DNA of 7,444 bases from 66-474 sp036759545 (GTDB lineage Bacteria > Pseudomonadota > Gammaproteobacteria > Xanthomonadales > Rhodanobacteraceae), in the NCBI GenBank assembly GCA_036759545.1, contig DAIOUL010000104.1:1-7444 (forward strand). The letters are read 5' to 3'. Below the pieces are notes generated by a model, which was not told the DNA's origin, ran no database searches, and saw only the letters and a program-made list of their open reading frames with translations. Shown here piece by piece: positions 5,054-7,444 of this stretch. The number at the start of each line of letters is the position of its first letter. The first letter of the stretch is position 1. The position numbers and the translations under genes are program-made.

Positions 5054-7444
5054 TGTCGCCGATGAAGCCGCCATTCGATCTCGATGCCGCGCGCGCGCAA
5101 CTGTGCGATGCACGTGGGCCACGTTACTGGCGTTCGCTGGAAGAACTGGCGGATGCGGAAGGATTTCAGGCGTGGTTGAAGACGCAGTTTCCGCAACTCG
5201 CACAAGCCGCGCCGCTGGATCGGCGCGGATTCCTGAAGTTCATCGGCGCATCGATGGCGCTGGCGGGGTTGACCGCATGCAGCCATCCGCCGCAGACGCA
5301 ACTCGTCCCGTATGTACATGGACAAGACGAGTGGGCGGCCGGACTGCCGCGCTACTTCGCGACCACGTTGACGCGCAACGGCTACGCGCAAGGGGTGCTG
5401 GTGCGCAGCGACGAAGGCCGGCCCACCAAGGTCGAAGGCAATCCGCAGCATCCGGCCAGCCTGGGCGCCACCGACATCTTCGCGCAGGCGGCGATCCTGC
5501 AACTGTGGGATCCAGATCGTTCGCAATCGGTGATGCACGGCGACACCGTTGCGGCTTGGGACGACTTCGCCGATGCGTGGTCTTCGCTGCGCGCGCGTTT
5601 CGACAAGAACGGCGGGCAAGGCCTGCGGGTGCTGACGCGCACGATTACCTCGCCCACGCTGGCCGCGCAACTGGACGGGTTGCAGAAGAAATATCCCAAC
5701 GCACGCTGGCATGTGCACGAGCCCGGCGGTGCTTCGCTGGCGCGCGGTGCGGATGCCAACGGCGCGTCGACCTCGGTGCGGTATCACTTCGATCGCGCCA
5801 AGGTGATCCTCGCCCTGGACGCTGATTTTCTTTGCGATCCCGCAGAGGGCGTGCGCTACGCGCGCGATTTCATTTCCACCCGCGATCCGGACGGCGAAAT
5901 GTCGCGGCTGTATGTGGTGGAACCCACGCCTTCAGTTACTGGGACGATGGCGGATCACAGGCTGCCGCTGGAGTCCGCGCACATCGGAGCATTCGCACAA
6001 GAGTTGGCGCGGCGATTGGGCGCCGCGAATGCGAATGCTGCATCGCCATCGATGGAGCACGCACGCTGGCCGGATGCTATGGCCGACGATCTGCGCTCGT
6101 CACGCGGCGCCTCACTGATCGTCGCCGGTTCCGCTCAACCGCCCGAAGTGCATGCGTTGGCGCATGCGATGAATGCCGCGCTCGGCAATATCGGCACGAC
6201 GATCGAATACGGCGCACCGATCGAAGCGTTGCCGGCGCAAGCGCTCGCACCACAAGCAAACGACGATGGTTCGTTGCGCGCGCTGACGACCGCGATGCGC
6301 GCGGGAAAGGTCGACACGCTGTTGGTGCTCGATGGCAATCCGGTTTACGACGCGCCGGCCGATCTGGATTTCTCCAACGCGCTGAAGCGCGTGTCGCATC
6401 TGCTGCACCTCGGCTTGTACCGCAACGAAACCGGTGCGCTGGCGGAATGGCATCTGCCAATGTCGCACGAACTGGAAGCCTGGGGCGACGCGCGCGCGTT
6501 CGATGGCACGGCTTCGATCGCGCAACCGCTGATCGCGCCGCTGTACGGCGGCAAGTCGGCGATCGAATTGGTGTCATTGCTGTTGAATGGTGATTTCAGC
6601 GACGGCCGCGCATTGGTGCGACAGCAATGGGCGGCGCAGTTGCAGGACGACAATGCGTGGAGCGCGGCGTTGCAGGCGGGGGTGATTACCCCTCTCCCGA
6701 CGAGCACTTCGCGCTCGTCCCCCTCTCCCACAAGGGGAGGGGGCAAAAGCGAAACGGCTGCTTCAAATCCCCTCTCCCCGCCTGCGGGGAGAGGGCAGCC
6801 AAGCGCAACGCGCTTGGCGGGTGAGGGGGAGTCGAAACAAGGCGGCGCCGACGGCGAAGCACTCGAGCTATTGTTCCGTCCCGATCCCACGATCGGCGCG
6901 GGCGAATGGGCCAACAACGGTTGGCTGCAGGAACTCCCGAAACCGCTGACGCAACTGACCTGGGATAACGTGGCGCTGATTTCGCCCACATTGGCGAATG
7001 AAAAAAACCTGCACAACGGCGACCTGGTCGAACTGCGTTCGCGCGGACGCAAGTTGCGCGCGCCGGTGTGGATCATGCCAGGGCAGGCGCCGCGCAGCGT
7101 GACCGTGCATCTGGGCTACGGCCGCACGCGCGCGGGCCGCGTCGGTGATGGAATCGGCTACAACGCCTACGCGCTGCGCACGTCAGAGGAGCCGTGGCAG
7201 ACGAATGATTTGCAGATCGTCCCCACCGGCGAGCGCTACGAACTCGCGACGACGCAACATCACTTCAACATGGAAGGCCGCGATCTGGTGCGCGAGGGCA
7301 CACTGGCCGAATATCTGCACGACGCGCATTTTGCGACGGCCCACGACCAGTACGGCGAAAAGCCGCCGTCGCTGTATGCCGACTATCCAAAAGGCGAATA
7401 CGCCTGGGGCATGAGCATCGATCTCAACGCCTGCATCGGCTGCA
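5053..7444 (+). CDS. actB: Alternative complex III subunit ActB, molybdopterin oxidoreductase-like/Fe-S protein (partial, C-terminus beyond window)
   Basis: ActB is the large periplasmic subunit of alternative complex III. Its first half is a molybdopterin-oxidoreductase fold without cofactor, and its second half is a ferredoxin-like domain with Fe-S clusters. The 797 residues seen include the N-terminal YWRSLEELADAEGFQAWL (25-42) and a variant twin-arginine segment DRRGFLKFIGASMALAGL (56-73) ending in a lipobox-like LTAC (Cys76). Conserved blocks such as RPTKVEGNPQHPAS and LLFRPDPTIG follow. The frame is open throughout. The window ends in NACIGC (Cys794, Cys797), the first cluster motif. 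Residues about 545-594 are encoded by a palindromic repeat and read as Pro/Ser/Gly/Arg-rich low-complexity sequence, between the AWSAALQAG and LELLFRPDP blocks. The start overlaps the actA stop as TGATG; a second ATG at 5062 is possible. The other ACIII subunits (actC-F) would be expected beyond the right edge. Confidence 0.95.
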   Translation, partial: MSPMKPPFDLDAARAQLCDARGPRYWRSLEELADAEGFQAWLKTQFPQLAQAAPLDRRGFLKFIGASMALAGLTACSHPPQTQLVPYVHGQDEWAAGLPRYFATTLTRNGYAQGVLVRSDEGRPTKVEGNPQHPASLGATDIFAQAAILQLWDPDRSQSVMHGDTVAAWDDFADAWSSLRARFDKNGGQGLRVLTRTITSPTLAAQLDGLQKKYPNARWHVHEPGGASLARGADANGASTSVRYHFDRAKVILALDADFLCDPAEGVRYARDFISTRDPDGEMSRLYVVEPTPSVTGTMADHRLPLESAHIGAFAQELARRLGAANANAASPSMEHARWPDAMADDLRSSRGASLIVAGSAQPPEVHALAHAMNAALGNIGTTIEYGAPIEALPAQALAPQANDDGSLRALTTAMRAGKVDTLLVLDGNPVYDAPADLDFSNALKRVSHLLHLGLYRNETGALAEWHLPMSHELEAWGDARAFDGTASIAQPLIAPLYGGKSAIELVSLLLNGDFSDGRALVRQQWAAQLQDDNAWSAALQAGVITPLPTSTSRSSPSPTRGGGKSETAASNPLSPPAGRGQPSATRLAGEGESKQGGADGEALELLFRPDPTIGAGEWANNGWLQELPKPLTQLTWDNVALISPTLANEKNLHNGDLVELRSRGRKLRAPVWIMPGQAPRSVTVHLGYGRTRAGRVGDGIGYNAYALRTSEEPWQTNDLQIVPTGERYELATTQHHFNMEGRDLVREGTLAEYLHDAHFATAHDQYGEKPPSLYADYPKGEYAWGMSIDLNACIGC
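6699..6719. repeat. 21-base stem-loop of the left repeat unit
   Basis: GACGAGC and GCTCGTC pair perfectly over 7 bp around a 7-base loop. The stem-loop abuts the left terminal arm and is followed directly by the second CCCCTCTCCC copy. It has the same length and position as the stem-loop of the right unit, but a different sequence. Confidence 0.8.
6720..6743. repeat. C-tract/G-tract hairpin of the left repeat unit (imperfect)
   Basis: CCCCTCTCCC and GGGGAGGGGG fold around ACAA with seven Watson-Crick pairs, two G-T pairs and one mismatch. It is the diverged counterpart of the perfect hairpin at 6770-6795. Confidence 0.75.
6770..6795. repeat. Perfect 11-bp C-tract/G-tract hairpin of the right repeat unit
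   Basis: CCCTCTCCCCG and CGGGGAGAGGG are exact reverse complements around a CCTG loop. The stem is very GC-rich and would be stable in DNA or mRNA inside the actB coding region. Confidence 0.85.
6798..6818. repeat. 21-base stem-loop of the right repeat unit
   Basis: GCCAAGCGC and GCGCTTGGC pair perfectly over 9 bp around AAC. The stem-loop abuts the right terminal arm, mirroring the 21-base stem-loop at 6699-6719. Confidence 0.85.

Larger units (their letters stand above)
6684..6833. repeat. Composite palindromic repeat (BIME/MITE-like) inserted in frame in actB
   Basis: The element is about 150 bp, bounded by imperfect terminal inverted repeats. GATTACCCCTCTCCC (6684-6698) matches the reverse complement of 6819-6833 at 12 of 15 positions. 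Inside are two units in opposite orientation with the same order. Each has a terminal arm, a directly abutting 21-base stem-loop, and a C-tract/G-tract hairpin. A 25-base spacer (6744-6768) separates them. CCCCTCTCCC occurs three times on the plus strand (6689-6698, 6720-6729, 6769-6778), with G-rich complements at 6734-6743, 6786-6795 and 6819-6829. The length is a multiple of three and no stop is introduced in the actB frame. I see no clear target-site duplication and no transposase, so any mobility would be driven in trans. Confidence 0.85.

Noticed and set aside
5103..6593. Two plus-strand open frames (5103-5825 and 5832-6593) in another frame within actB
   Set aside because: The actB frame carries the family motifs continuously from 5053 to the window end. 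The alternative products are Arg/Ala-rich shadows.
6684..6833. Repeated CCCCTCTCCC as a CRISPR array or as evidence that actB is a pseudogene
   Set aside because: The copies are short, palindromic and irregularly spaced, unlike CRISPR. The actB frame has no stop or frameshift and conserved blocks resume after the element.

Overview
The window is GC-rich (roughly low-to-mid 60s percent by eye) and densely coding. The codon use and gene types suggest a high-GC proteobacterium. The C-tract/G-tract palindromic repeat near 6.7 kb is of a kind I associate with Xanthomonadales (Xanthomonadaceae/Rhodanobacteraceae), but this placement is an inference and not secure.

Layout. There are two divergent gene blocks separated by about 200 to 240 bases of intergenic DNA (4170 to 4405). 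On the minus strand, read from 4169 leftwards, lie four closely spaced genes. They are a polytopic membrane protein built from an internal duplication, a small subunit of the gluconate 2-dehydrogenase subunit 3 (gamma) family, an FAD-dependent GMC oxidoreductase, and a thiamine-pyrophosphate enzyme of the pyruvate oxidase/acetolactate synthase superfamily that runs off the left edge. The first three overlap by 8 and 17 bases and are almost certainly one operon. The fourth follows after 106 bases with a perfect Shine-Dalgarno sequence. On the plus strand are the first two genes of an alternative complex III (ACIII) operon: actA, a membrane-anchored pentaheme cytochrome c, and actB, the molybdopterin-oxidoreductase-like/iron-sulfur subunit. 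actB runs off the right edge inside its first [4Fe-4S] cysteine motif.

How the genes may work together. ACIII oxidises quinol and passes electrons to cytochrome c or directly to an oxidase. The minus-strand operon looks like a dehydrogenase module that could deliver electrons to the quinone pool: GMC flavoprotein with a C-x5-C-x3-C motif, gamma-like partner, and a multi-histidine membrane protein. Unlike classical gluconate, fructose or glucose dehydrogenase complexes, it shows no Tat signal on the gamma subunit and no cytochrome c gene. Instead it has a duplicated membrane protein whose histidines recur at exactly 136 residues. Its substrate is unknown.

Most unusual features. (1) A composite palindromic element of about 150 bp (6684 to 6833), made of two inverted copies of one small repeat, sits in frame inside actB and is translated as about 50 extra residues. 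(2) The membrane protein is an internal duplication with conserved repeated histidines. (3) A perfect 8-bp dyad lies in the divergent control region. (4) actA probably starts at a TTG rather than at the upstream ATG.
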